The notes: generated from the letters alone by a model not told the origin. Positions 23,851 through 32,428 are shown, counted from the first letter of the stretch. The stretch is DNA of 45,124 bases from Profundicola sp964553105 (GCA_964553105.1 CAZKJO010000014.1:1-45124); one strand, 5' to 3'. Numbers and translations: made by a program.

Positions 23851-24540
23851 ATGACACCTAAAGTAATCGCCATAGACGGACATTCATCTACCGGAAAGAG
23901 CTCGCTTTCTAAAAAAGTAGCTTCAGCTTTGGGTTTTATTCATGTGGATACAGGTGCTATGTATAGAGCGATTGCTTGGTATGCATTACACAAAAAAATG
24001 TTGTCTTCCGAAGGTGAACTTTTAGTCGATAAAATAGTGAATTCACTAGATGATATTAATTTGAAATTTGAATTAAATCCAAATTCGGGGAATCGAGAGA
24101 TTCATCTAAATGGCCAAAATATTGAAGGAGAAATTCGTTCTATGGAAGTGGCGAATTTGGTGAGCACCGTGGCAAAAATTCCCGAAATTCGAGAACACTT
24201 AGTGAAACTTCAACGTCAAATGGCTAATGAGGTGGGAATTGTAATGGACGGAAGGGATATTGGGAGCGTAGTTTTTCCAGATGCACCCGTTAAAATATTC
24301 CTAACAGCGAGTGCAAAAGTTCGTGCGCAACGTAGGTATGATGAATTAAGATCCAACGGTGTTGAAATTAGTTTTGGTGAGGTAGAGGAAAACATCAACA
24401 GTCGTGATGCTATCGATACCCAACGATCCGCTTCGCCATTAGTAAAAGCCGAAGATGCTATTGAGGTGAAAAATGATCACATGAATCAAGAGGAGACATT
24501 GCAAACTGTCTTAAAAATCATTAAAGAAAAAGGAATTTGA
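23851..24540 (+). CDS. cmk: Cytidylate kinase
   Basis: Phosphorylates CMP and dCMP with ATP in nucleotide salvage. The 229-residue length is normal. The P-loop is GHSSTGKSS (10-18); V-D-T-G-A-M-Y-R-A follows, then M-D-G-R-D-I-G-S-V-V-F-P with the CMP-binding Arg and Asp, and R-A-Q-R-R in the lid. The gene has its own -7 box, and serS follows behind another. Confidence 0.97.
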   Translation: MTPKVIAIDGHSSTGKSSLSKKVASALGFIHVDTGAMYRAIAWYALHKKMLSSEGELLVDKIVNSLDDINLKFELNPNSGNREIHLNGQNIEGEIRSMEVANLVSTVAKIPEIREHLVKLQRQMANEVGIVMDGRDIGSVVFPDAPVKIFLTASAKVRAQRRYDELRSNGVEISFGEVEENINSRDAIDTQRSASPLVKAEDAIEVKNDHMNQEETLQTVLKIIKEKGI

Positions 24541-24651
24541 AATTCGTAAATGAAACGAAAGTTTTATTGCGCATTTTACGTATTAAAATTTAGCATGAAT
24601 TAGCTATATTTTATATCTTTCATAGAATTTAATAAATACAAGCAAAAGCCT

Positions 24652-24659
24652 TAGTTTTG
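24652..24659 (+). promoter_or_regulatory. -7 box of serS
   Basis: TAGTTTTG, an exact match, 22 nt before the serS ATG. Confidence 0.6.
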
Positions 24660-24681
24660 CAAACTATTAAAATCCATTTAT

Positions 24682-25944
24682 ATGTTATTGGTTACAGACA
24701 TTAGAGAAAACAAAGAACGAATTATTGAGGGGCTAAAAAAGAGAAACATCGAAGACTTATCTGTCTTAGATAAAATTATTGAAGCCGACGATAATCGTAA
24801 AAAGACTCAATTTGAACTAGATACTATTTTAGCTGAATCAAATCAATTGTCCAAGCAAATTGGAGAGTTGTTTAAGAGCGGTAAAGGTGCCGAGGCTAAT
24901 GAGTTGAAAGAACAAACTTCTTCTCTAAAAGAAAAATCAAAAAAACTTCAAGAGGATCTTAGCAGCTACAAGGACGAATTAGAAGCATATTTATTCCAAA
25001 TTCCTAACGCATTACACGAATCTGTTGTCGCTGGAAAAGGAGAGGAGGATAATGTTTTGGTTTCTACGCATGGCGAAGTAGAAGAAAAAGAAGGTTTGCC
25101 ACACTGGGAATTAGCTTCTAAATACGACATAATCGATTTTGAATTAGGTACTAAAATTACCGGTGCTGGTTTCCCAGTGTATAAAGGAAAGGGTGCAAGA
25201 TTACAGCGCGCTTTAATCAATTACTTTTTAGATAAAAATACAGCTGCTGGATATAAAGAAATTTTACCTCCATTAATGGTGAATGAAGCGTCTGCTCGTG
25301 GTACAGGACAGTTGCCTGACAAAGAAGCACAGATGTATGAAATTCCATTAGATGGGTTTTATATGATTCCAACTTCTGAGGTGCCAGTAACTAATATTTA
25401 TCGTGATGTTGTGATGGAAGACAAAGATTTTCCAGTTATGATGACAGCTTACTCTCCGTGTTTTAGAAGAGAAGCAGGTTCTTATGGTAAAGATGTACGT
25501 GGATTGAATAGATTACATCAATTCGATAAAGTTGAATTGGTTAGAATTGAAAAGCCAGAGAATTCTTATGCAGCATTAGAAGCTATGAAGAACCAAGTGG
25601 CAACAATTTTAGAAGATTTAGGTTTAACTTATAGAATTTTACATTTATGTGGAGGCGATACAGGTTTTGCAGCTGCTTCAACTTTTGATTTCGAGGTTTG
25701 GTCACCAGCACAGCACCGATGGTTAGAGGTGAGTTCAGTTTCAAATTTTGAAACATTCCAAGCCAATCGATTAAAATTAAGATATAAAGCAGAGAAAGGA
25801 ACAGAGTATTGTCACACATTAAACGGAAGTTCATTGGCATTACCACGCGTTTTAGCATCTATCTTAGAACATTATCAAGTAGAAGACGGAATTGAGATTC
25901 CTGAAGTCTTACACGAGTACACAGGCTTCACAAAAATCAGCTAA
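24682..25944 (+). CDS. serS: Seryl-tRNA synthetase
   Basis: Charges tRNA-Ser with serine; cytosolic homodimer. The 420-residue length is normal. Residues ~30-105 form the long N-terminal coiled coil that grips the tRNA. The class II core shows P-T-S-E-V-P-V-T-N, motif 2 with F-R-R-E-A-G-S-Y-G-K-D and R-L-H-Q-F, and motif 3 with N-G-S-S-L-A-L-P-R. Transcribed from its own promoter. Confidence 0.98.
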   Translation: MLLVTDIRENKERIIEGLKKRNIEDLSVLDKIIEADDNRKKTQFELDTILAESNQLSKQIGELFKSGKGAEANELKEQTSSLKEKSKKLQEDLSSYKDELEAYLFQIPNALHESVVAGKGEEDNVLVSTHGEVEEKEGLPHWELASKYDIIDFELGTKITGAGFPVYKGKGARLQRALINYFLDKNTAAGYKEILPPLMVNEASARGTGQLPDKEAQMYEIPLDGFYMIPTSEVPVTNIYRDVVMEDKDFPVMMTAYSPCFRREAGSYGKDVRGLNRLHQFDKVELVRIEKPENSYAALEAMKNQVATILEDLGLTYRILHLCGGDTGFAAASTFDFEVWSPAQHRWLEVSSVSNFETFQANRLKLRYKAEKGTEYCHTLNGSSLALPRVLASILEHYQVEDGIEIPEVLHEYTGFTKIS

Positions 25945-26026
25945 GAATATACCTTAGAAAGCAACGTATTGTTATTTCTATCGTCTAAAGAACTATTAAA
26001 CTAAGTTTTTGATAATAAATTTAATC

Positions 26027-26054
26027 TTGTCAAAGTAGCCTTGTTTTAATTTTG
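26027..26054 (+). promoter_or_regulatory. dapA promoter, -33 TTG and -7 TAATTTTG
   Basis: TTG at 26027-26029, then 17 nt, then TAATTTTG at 26047-26054: a full match to the Bacteroidota consensus, 32 nt before the dapA ATG. Confidence 0.7.
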
Positions 26055-26086
26055 TTATATTATATAATTACAAATTTCAATCATTC

Positions 26087-26965
26087 ATGAATAAAGATTT
26101 AATCGGAACAGGTGTAGCTTTAATCACACCTTTTGACCAACATAATCAAGTAGACCATTCAGGTTTGGCTAACTTGGTCAATCACGCTATTAATGCTGGA
26201 GTAGAGTTTCTAGTATTAATGGGAACAACTGCTGAATCTGCTACACTTTCTAAAAAAGAAAAGGAAGCAGCAATCCAAACTATTAAAGCTACCAACAAAG
26301 CTAGATTACCAATGGTGATTGGAATTGGTGGAAATAATACAGCTCAAGTGATAGAAGAAATTCAAAACACAGATTTATCTGATTATACAGCGATTTTATC
26401 TGCTTCACCATCTTATAATAAACCAACTCAAGAAGGTATTTACCAACATTTTAAAGCGATTGCTGAATCTACTGACAAGGATATTATCTTATATAATGTT
26501 CCAGGTAGAACAGCCTCTAATGTTGAAGCATCAACTACGATTAGATTAGCCAAAGAGTTTAAAAACATTGTTGCCATTAAGGAAGCTTCACCAAATTATA
26601 TGCAATCATCTTTAATTCTAAATGAGAAATTAGAAGGATTCATGGTTCTTTCAGGTGACGATGCTTTTGGTTTGCCTATGACTTTGGCTGGTGGAAAAGG
26701 AGTGATTTCAGTAATCGGACAAGCAATACCACAATACAGTGAGATGATTCGTATGGCTTTGGATAAAAAAGTAGACGAAGCTTATGCTTTATACTATGAC
26801 ATCTTAAATCTAACTGAAGCTATTTATGATGAAGGGAATCCAGCTGGGATTAAAGCCTTAATGCAAGTTCAAGGAGTTTGTTCTAGTGAAACTCGTTTGC
26901 CATTAGTAAAAGCATCAGAAGAATTGAAGCAAAAGATTGAAAAGCTTTTCAATAAATTAAAATAA
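26087..26965 (+). CDS. dapA: 4-hydroxy-tetrahydrodipicolinate synthase
   Basis: Condenses pyruvate with aspartate semialdehyde, the first committed step to diaminopimelate and lysine, thus feeding peptidoglycan. The 292-residue length is normal. The Schiff-base lysine is Lys165 in V-A-I-K-E-A-S, the catalytic tyrosine is Tyr136 in L-Y-N-V-P-G-R-T, and G-T-T-A-E-S-A-T (46-53) is the substrate loop. It is followed by bamD behind a separate -7 box. Confidence 0.96.
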   Translation: MNKDLIGTGVALITPFDQHNQVDHSGLANLVNHAINAGVEFLVLMGTTAESATLSKKEKEAAIQTIKATNKARLPMVIGIGGNNTAQVIEEIQNTDLSDYTAILSASPSYNKPTQEGIYQHFKAIAESTDKDIILYNVPGRTASNVEASTTIRLAKEFKNIVAIKEASPNYMQSSLILNEKLEGFMVLSGDDAFGLPMTLAGGKGVISVIGQAIPQYSEMIRMALDKKVDEAYALYYDILNLTEAIYDEGNPAGIKALMQVQGVCSSETRLPLVKASEELKQKIEKLFNKLK

Positions 26966-27030
26966 TACGCGTTTTAAATTTTAATATTGAAGTTCAGTCA
27001 ATTAAAAATGGAGAATACCAAGAAAAACCT

Positions 27031-27038
27031 TATTTTTG
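27031..27038 (+). promoter_or_regulatory. -7 box directly before bamD (leaderless arrangement)
   Basis: TATTTTTG, an exact match, ends one base before a first ATG (27040) and four bases before a second in-frame ATG (27043). The spacing seen at other genes here favours the second. Confidence 0.65.
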
Positions 27039-27042
27039 CATG

Positions 27043-27885
27043 ATGTTGAAAAAAGTAGTTGTGATAGTCTTTTTCCTTAGCTTGTTAGTTTCGTGTAACA
27101 AGACCTACGAAAAAGCCATGAAGAGCACAGAACCTGAGTTTATTTTAAACGCAGCGGATGAGCTATATGAACAAGAAAAATGGCCTTATGCGATAGAGTT
27201 ATATCGTAAAGTGGCTTCTGCTTATGCTGGAACAGAACAGGCTGAAGAGATTGCGTATAAAAGTGCTTACGCTAACTATAATGACAAGAATTATACATTA
27301 GCTGCTAAGCAATTTAAGAATTTCTACACAGGATTCAATAGAAGCGATAGAGCAGAAGAGGCATTGTATATGTCAGCTTTTAGTTATTATCAAGGTTCTC
27401 CAAAATATAACTTAGATCAAACCAATACCTACGAGGCTATTAGAGAACTACAAGGATTCATTGATACTTACCCAAGTTCAGAGAAAGTTAAAGAAGCGAA
27501 CGCTTTAATTAATGAATTACAGCAAAAATTAGAGAGAAAAGCTTTTGAAATTGCAAAAGCCTATCATAAAACTTTGAAATATAAAGCAGCTGCCGTATCT
27601 TTTGCTAATTTCTTAGAGGATTTTCCTGATTCAAATCTAATCGAAGAGGCGAATATGTATTTATTACGCTCTAGATCTGAGTTAGCGATTAAAAGTATTT
27701 TCGATAAAAAGGAGTTGAGATTGAAAGATGCAGCTACGACTTATCGATTGTTTATTAGAAAATATCCAAATACCGAGTTTAAGAAAGAAGCTGATGAATG
27801 GAATGAAAAGATTGAAGAAGAATCTAAATTGCATGCAGAGGTTTTAAATCAAATAGAAGAACAAAAAAAGAAGACCCAATCATAA
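27043..27885 (+). CDS. bamD: Outer membrane assembly lipoprotein BamD
   Basis: Part of the BAM machine that inserts beta-barrels into the outer membrane. The protein (280 residues from the ATG at 27043) has a lipoprotein signal ending L-V-S-C with the lipidated Cys at 18. TPR-like repeats fill the rest (A-A-D-E-L-Y-E-Q-E-K-W-P-Y-A-I-E-L-Y-R-K-V, A-A-K-Q-F-K-N-F). Length and repeat pattern match the YfiO/BamD group. Two adjacent ATGs offer starts at 27040 or 27043; the -7 box ends at 27038, so the second is preferred. It leads bamD-rpoZ with a 1-nt gap. Confidence 0.92.
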   Translation: MLKKVVVIVFFLSLLVSCNKTYEKAMKSTEPEFILNAADELYEQEKWPYAIELYRKVASAYAGTEQAEEIAYKSAYANYNDKNYTLAAKQFKNFYTGFNRSDRAEEALYMSAFSYYQGSPKYNLDQTNTYEAIRELQGFIDTYPSSEKVKEANALINELQQKLERKAFEIAKAYHKTLKYKAAAVSFANFLEDFPDSNLIEEANMYLLRSRSELAIKSIFDKKELRLKDAATTYRLFIRKYPNTEFKKEADEWNEKIEEESKLHAEVLNQIEEQKKKTQS

Positions 27886-27886
27886 T

Positions 27887-28219
27887 ATGGACTATAAAAA
27901 TGTAGATGCGGAATTAACGACAAAAACGTATAACCGCGACAAAATTGAGGAGCCAACTGGGAATTTGTACGAAGCTATTGCCATTATGGGTAAAAGAGCT
28001 GAGCAAATTCAAAGTGAATTAAGAACAGAATTATTAGAGAAATTAGATGAATTCGCTGCACACTCAGATTCTTTAGAAGAGATTTTTGAGAACAGAGAGC
28101 AAATTGAAGTATCTAAATTCTACGAAAGATTACCAAAGCCAACTGCCATTGCAATCAAAGAATGGATGGATGGTAATGTTTACTTTAGAAGACCAGAAAA
28201 GGAGATCAAGATTAAATAA
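27887..28219 (+). CDS. rpoZ: RNA polymerase omega subunit (Bacteroidota type)
   Basis: A 110-residue protein resembling the Bacteroidota omega subunit, with T-G-N-L-Y-E-A-I-A-I-M-G-K-R-A as the core that contacts the beta' subunit, then L-L-E-K-L-D-E-F and F-Y-E-R-L-P-K-P-T-A-I-A. Omega helps fold and hold beta'. It starts one base after bamD and shares its transcript; a bamD-rpoZ-coaBC order is typical of flavobacteria. Two hairpins follow its stop. Confidence 0.88.
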   Translation: MDYKNVDAELTTKTYNRDKIEEPTGNLYEAIAIMGKRAEQIQSELRTELLEKLDEFAAHSDSLEEIFENREQIEVSKFYERLPKPTAIAIKEWMDGNVYFRRPEKEIKIK

Positions 28220-28228
28220 TTCTTGATC
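28204..28228 (+). repeat. Inverted repeat across the rpoZ stop
   Basis: GATCAAGA (28204-28211) and TCTTGATC (28221-28228), a perfect 8-bp dyad with a 9-nt loop that includes the rpoZ stop codon. No T run follows, so it is not a typical terminator. Confidence 0.5.
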
Positions 28229-28242
28229 AACTTATTATAATC

Positions 28243-28306
28243 GCATCAAAAAGCCCAAAAATAATCACCTAATTCTTTAGGGTTTTTGGGTTTTATGATG
28301 CTTTTT
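28243..28306 (+). terminator. Long terminator between rpoZ and coaBC
   Basis: Outer arm GCATCA / TGATGC (28243-28248, 28296-28301), inner arm CCCAAAAA / TTTTTGGG (28254-28261, 28283-28290), with a further small hairpin CCTAA / TTAGG in the loop and five Ts at 28302-28306. The outer 19 pairs have one mismatch and one G-T pair. Confidence 0.8.
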
Positions 28307-28326
28307 CATTTTAAAAATCTTGCACA

Positions 28327-29535
28327 TTGTCTGTTTTAAAGAATAAAAAAATACTAGTAGCTGTGAGTGCTGGAATTGCCGCTTATAAATCGGCTTTTCT
28401 TGTGCGCGCATTGATTAAAAAAGGAGCTGAGGTGAAAGTAATTTTAACACCAGAGGCAACTAAATTCGTTACGCCACTTACTCTTGCTACTTTATCCAAA
28501 AATCCTGTAGAGTGGGAGTTTTCCAACGAAAAAGGCGATTGGGCAAATCATGTAGAGTTAGGTCTTTGGGCCGATGCTATGATTATTGCTCCATTAACTG
28601 CTAGAACGCTTTCGTCTATGGCAGATGGTCATTGCGATAATCTCGTGATGGCAACTTATCTCTCGGCCAAGTGTCAGGTAATTGTCGCGCCAGCCATGGA
28701 CTTAGACATGTATCAACATCCTTCTACGGCAGAGAATTTAGAGAAGATTCAATCCCACGGGGATCTTATTATACCAGCTACTTCAGGAGAGTTGGCAAGT
28801 GGTTTGGTAGGTCAAGGACGAATGGAAGAGCCAGATGAGATTGTGAAATTCGTTGAGGACTTCTTTAAAAAAGATTTAATCTTAAGCGGAAAGAAAATTT
28901 TAATTTCAGCAGGACCTACCTATGAAGCCATCGACCCAGTAAGATTTATTGGGAATCATTCCTCTGGGAAAATGGGATTTGAGTTGGCTAAAATGGCCGA
29001 AAAGTTAGGTGCTGAGGTTACCTTGGTGGCTGGTCCAACACATCAATCGGTAGAAGGTTATAATATCAAGAGAATGGATGTGACATCTGCTTTGAATATG
29101 CTAGAAGCGATTGAAAGTGTCTATGAAGCTCAAGATATAGTAATTATGGCGGCAGCTGTTGCAGATTATAGACCTGCAGAAATTGCTGATCAGAAGATTA
29201 AAAAGAATGCGGATAAAATGACCATTGAAATGGTTAAGAATCCAGATATTTTAAAACATTTAGGTACCAAAAAAGGAAATAAAATGTTAGTTGGCTTCGC
29301 TTTGGAGACCAATGATGCAATAAAACATGCAAAAGGGAAGTTAGAACGTAAGAACGCTGACTTAATTGTACTGAATACTTTGGAAGATGAAGATGCAGGT
29401 TTTGGTGTTGAAACTAATAAGGTAACTTTTATTACAGCTAATAAAGAACCTTTGTCTTTTCCATTAAAATCTAAAACAGAAGTTGCCAAAGATATTCTTA
29501 CCTTTATAGCACAAAATTTAAAAACTAATGCGTAA
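28327..29535 (+). CDS. coaBC: Bifunctional phosphopantothenoylcysteine decarboxylase / phosphopantothenate-cysteine ligase
   Basis: Carries out two steps of coenzyme A synthesis. The 402-residue protein has the flavin-binding CoaC half (~1-180) and the CoaB ligase half (~185-400, with I-S-A-G-P-T-Y-E-A-I-D-P-V-R-F-I-G-N-H-S-S-G-K-M and K-I-K-K-N-A-D-K). The active-site His75 (N-H-V-E-L) is present. Two positions that match E. coli catalytic residues differ: Asn125 is Asp in P-A-M-D, and Cys158 is Ser in L-A-S-G. Start is TTG: the frame is closed by a stop at 28312, and M-S-V-L-K is the normal beginning. It is behind a strong terminator, so it needs its own promoter; a degenerate -7 (AAATCTTG) ends four bases before the start. 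Overlaps the next gene by 8 nt. Confidence 0.95.
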   Translation: MSVLKNKKILVAVSAGIAAYKSAFLVRALIKKGAEVKVILTPEATKFVTPLTLATLSKNPVEWEFSNEKGDWANHVELGLWADAMIIAPLTARTLSSMADGHCDNLVMATYLSAKCQVIVAPAMDLDMYQHPSTAENLEKIQSHGDLIIPATSGELASGLVGQGRMEEPDEIVKFVEDFFKKDLILSGKKILISAGPTYEAIDPVRFIGNHSSGKMGFELAKMAEKLGAEVTLVAGPTHQSVEGYNIKRMDVTSALNMLEAIESVYEAQDIVIMAAAVADYRPAEIADQKIKKNADKMTIEMVKNPDILKHLGTKKGNKMLVGFALETNDAIKHAKGKLERKNADLIVLNTLEDEDAGFGVETNKVTFITANKEPLSFPLKSKTEVAKDILTFIAQNLKTNA

Positions 29536-30430
29536 GTATTTATTCATATTCTTCACTTTTATTTTTAGTTATGCTTCATCGCAGGAGCTATTGGCTGAGG
29601 TAAAAGTTGATTTTTCTCAAATTCAAGGTTCAAATACCACAGCTTACACAGCTTTAGAAAAGAGTTTAAAAGATTTTATCAATACCACGAAATGGACAGA
29701 TAAAACCTATAAAATTCAAGAGAAAATTGAATGTAACTTTACTATCATCATCCGGGAGAAAGTTAGTTCAAATACCTATAATGCTAATTTACTAGTTCAA
29801 AGTAGAAGACCTGTTTTTGGATCTAATTATTATTCACCGATTTTGAATGTGAGTGATAATGACTTTACGTTTGAATACACAGAATATGAGCAGCTAATCT
29901 TTAACCCAAGAAAATTTAGTGATAAAAATCTAACGGACGTAATTGGATACTACATTTATATGGTATTAGGTTATGATGCAGATACTTTTGTTAGAAATGG
30001 TGGTGATCCTTACTTTCAAACTGCTCAACAAATTTCAGGCTTAGCCAATAGTTCTAGATTCTCAGGATGGTCTACAATGGCAGGTCCAAGAAGTCGTTCT
30101 GGATTAGTAAATGATGTTTTAGGACAAAAGAATAAAACATTAAGAGCTACCTACTACACCTATCATAGACTTGGTTTGGATTTAATGGCCAAAAACGAGT
30201 TGAACGCTAAAAATGCTATTGGAAATGCGATCTTAACTTTAGAAAGTTTTCAAACTTCCAATAATTATTCACAGAACTATCCTTTGGATTTATTTTTCCA
30301 AGCCAAGAAAAGTGAAATCTCACAAATATTTTCTGGAGGTGTAAAACCAACCATTCAAATCAGCAAGCTGAAAAGCTTATTGAATACCATTTCGCCGTCT
30401 AATTCTAATCAGTGGAATACGATACAATAA
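29528..30430 (+). CDS. DUF4835 family exported protein
   Basis: A 300-residue protein with a signal peptide (1-18, Y-A-S-S-Q). After it come E-L-L-A-E-V-K-V-D, C-N-F-T-I-I-I, and the segment V-L-N-Y-S-D-like L-N-V-S-D-N-D-F-T-F-E-Y with Y-Y-I-Y-M-V-L-G-Y-D-A-D-T-F, typical of the Bacteroidota DUF4835 family. Function unknown. It overlaps coaBC by 8 nt and recN starts 3 nt after it, so the three are one operon. The order coaBC-DUF4835-recN recurs in flavobacteria. Confidence 0.87.
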   Translation: MRKYLFIFFTFIFSYASSQELLAEVKVDFSQIQGSNTTAYTALEKSLKDFINTTKWTDKTYKIQEKIECNFTIIIREKVSSNTYNANLLVQSRRPVFGSNYYSPILNVSDNDFTFEYTEYEQLIFNPRKFSDKNLTDVIGYYIYMVLGYDADTFVRNGGDPYFQTAQQISGLANSSRFSGWSTMAGPRSRSGLVNDVLGQKNKTLRATYYTYHRLGLDLMAKNELNAKNAIGNAILTLESFQTSNNYSQNYPLDLFFQAKKSEISQIFSGGVKPTIQISKLKSLLNTISPSNSNQWNTIQ

Positions 30431-30433
30431 TTC

Positions 30434-32089
30434 ATGCTAACCCATCTTTTTGTTACAAACTACACCTTAATAGATGAACTATCCTTAGATTTCTCTTCTG
30501 GTTTAACTATTCTAACCGGAGAAACAGGTGCCGGAAAATCTATTTTATTAGGTGCGCTTAAGTTGGTGCTGGGTGAAAGAGCCGACCTTCAAGCCATCAA
30601 AAATCAAGAGCAAAAATGTATCATCGAAGCTCATTTTGATATCAAAAAATTAAATCTTAAATCGTTTTTTGAGGAAAATGATTTGGATTATGAAGATATT
30701 TCTATCCTAAGGAGAGAGATTTTACCCTCGGGAAAAACAAGAGCTTTTGTAAATGATGTACCTGTTAGACTTAATATACTCAATAAATTAAGTGGAGCAC
30801 TCATCGACATTCATTCCCAATTCCAGACAGCGGATTTATTGAAAGATGCTTTCCAGTTTGAATGGATAGATGCCGTTGCACAGCAACAAGAAGAACTACG
30901 GGTCTTTAGAAAAGATTTCCACTTATTTAAAGAAAAGCAAGCTGAACTTAAGAAGTTAACGGAAAAGAAAGCAGAGTTTCAACAGGAGTATGATTATAAC
31001 TCATTTCTGTTTGAGGAGCTAGAAGCGGCACATTTAGAAGATGTTTCATTAGAAGAATTGGAACGTGAGCATTATGCCTTAGAAAATGCCGAGGAAATAG
31101 CGCTTAATCTATCTGAAATGCTTCAAACCTTGGAGAATGAAGATTATGGTATTTTAACGACTTTAAACGCGATAGTTAGCAAATCTAAAGGTTTATCAGA
31201 ATTCCTAGAATCTTCCCAATTAGATGAGCGTATAGAAGCTTTAAGGATAGAATCTATAGATATTACCCAAGAGTTAAATACTAAGTTAGAGAGCGTAGAA
31301 ATCAACCCAGAGAGGTTGATGGAGATCCAGCAAAGACTAAATGAACTCAATAAATTGCTTCAGAAGCATTATGTTCAAGAAATAGAGGATTTAATTAACA
31401 TTAAAAATGAGTTAAGCGAAAAATTATCCGATACACTTCAAATTGAGGAAAGTATATCTCGCTTGGAAAAAGAAGTTAGCAAGTTGAAAATAAATCTTGT
31501 TAGCAAAGCAGATGAATTGTCGCAGCAGAGAAAGAAAACAACGCCTATAATCGTGAAGGAGATATTGAGCTCATTGCATAAATTAGGAATGCCGAACGCT
31601 GAGTTATCCTTTGAGATTTTGGAAAGTGAAAATTTTAATGAGTTTGGAAAAGATGAAATCAATTTACTTTTTTCTGCGAACAAAGGAATTCCGCTAAAAG
31701 CCATTGATAAGTCGGTTTCTGGTGGAGAGAGAAGCCGATTGATGTTGGCAATTAAAGAATCTGTTGCTAAGCATAAGGATTTACCCACATTGATTTTAGA
31801 TGAAATCGACACGGGAGTATCTGGGAAAATTGCGGGAAGCATGGGAGAAATTATGGCGGAAGCTGGAAAGCACATTCAAGTGATAGCAATTTCGCATTTA
31901 CCCCAAGTTGCAGCTTATGGACAACAACATTTAAAGGTGAAAAAACAAGATATTGCTGGAGTAACCCAATCTAGTGTTCAAGTGTTGAACGAAGAAGAAA
32001 GAATACAAGAATTGGCGCAAATGTTGAGCGGTAAAGAGGTTTCTGAAGCTGCAATCCAACAGGCCAAAGAATTGATTAATAAGAAGTAA
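30434..32089 (+). CDS. recN: DNA repair protein RecN
   Basis: SMC-like ATPase that acts in double-strand break repair. The 551-residue length is normal. Walker A is G-E-T-G-A-G-K-S (27-34), a long coiled-coil-rich middle runs ~150-370, the signature motif is S-V-S-G-G-E-R-S-R, and Walker B is L-P-T-L-I-L-D-E-I-D-T-G-V-S-G. It is the last gene of the coaBC operon. No LexA-like box was looked for beyond eye inspection and none was noticed. Confidence 0.97.
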   Translation: MLTHLFVTNYTLIDELSLDFSSGLTILTGETGAGKSILLGALKLVLGERADLQAIKNQEQKCIIEAHFDIKKLNLKSFFEENDLDYEDISILRREILPSGKTRAFVNDVPVRLNILNKLSGALIDIHSQFQTADLLKDAFQFEWIDAVAQQQEELRVFRKDFHLFKEKQAELKKLTEKKAEFQQEYDYNSFLFEELEAAHLEDVSLEELEREHYALENAEEIALNLSEMLQTLENEDYGILTTLNAIVSKSKGLSEFLESSQLDERIEALRIESIDITQELNTKLESVEINPERLMEIQQRLNELNKLLQKHYVQEIEDLINIKNELSEKLSDTLQIEESISRLEKEVSKLKINLVSKADELSQQRKKTTPIIVKEILSSLHKLGMPNAELSFEILESENFNEFGKDEINLLFSANKGIPLKAIDKSVSGGERSRLMLAIKESVAKHKDLPTLILDEIDTGVSGKIAGSMGEIMAEAGKHIQVIAISHLPQVAAYGQQHLKVKKQDIAGVTQSSVQVLNEEERIQELAQMLSGKEVSEAAIQQAKELINKK

Positions 32090-32120
32090 CTTAAATTACA
32101 GTGAATTAATTGAAACTGTT

Positions 32121-32128
32121 TAATTTTG
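32121..32128 (+). promoter_or_regulatory. -7 box of the rhodanese pair; decides the start
   Basis: TAATTTTG, an exact match, 21 nt before the ATG at 32150. A possible upstream TTG start (32126) lies inside this box and can be discarded. Confidence 0.65.
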
Positions 32129-32149
32129 CATAAAATATTAAAGTTAAAA

Positions 32150-32428
32150 ATGAAAAATTTTAAAACAATCATCGACGTTAGAGATGAATACGAATACGAA
32201 GAAGGACATATAGCGAATAGCTTAAACATTCCTTTAGCTGAAATTCAAGCAAAATTGGACGAGATTAGAGCACTTCCACAACCGATTGTACTTTGTTGTA
32301 AGAGTGGAGGTAGGAGCGGAGCAGCTCATCAGTTTTTGAGCCAACAAGATATAGACTGCTTTAATGCGGGTGGTTGGGAGCAAGTAGAGCAGTTAATCGA
32401 GGCCGGAGAGATATGTTGGGTGGATTAA
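32150..32428 (+). CDS. Single-domain rhodanese-like protein, first of a pair
   Basis: A 92-residue cytosolic rhodanese domain without signal peptide. I-I-D-V-R-D-E-Y-E-Y-E-E-G-H-I is the CH2A-like motif and the active-site loop is C-K-S-G-G-R-S with Cys50; an adjacent Cys49 precedes it. Rhodaneses carry sulfane sulfur as a persulfide on this Cys. Further cysteines sit near the C-terminus. The start at 32150 follows the promoter; the frame upstream is part of the -7 box. It overlaps the second rhodanese by 16 nt, so the two are co-translated. Confidence 0.9.
   Translation: MKNFKTIIDVRDEYEYEEGHIANSLNIPLAEIQAKLDEIRALPQPIVLCCKSGGRSGAAHQFLSQQDIDCFNAGGWEQVEQLIEAGEICWVD

Noticed and set aside
24541..24681. 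T-box-like leader before serS
   Set aside because: No T-box core sequence or terminator hairpin is present, and the exact -7 box 22 nt before serS leaves only a very short leader.
31438..31875. 145-codon frame on the minus strand inside recN
   Set aside because: It lies wholly in a well-supported recN in antisense, has no promoter and a Ser/Leu/Ile-rich composition typical of antisense frames.
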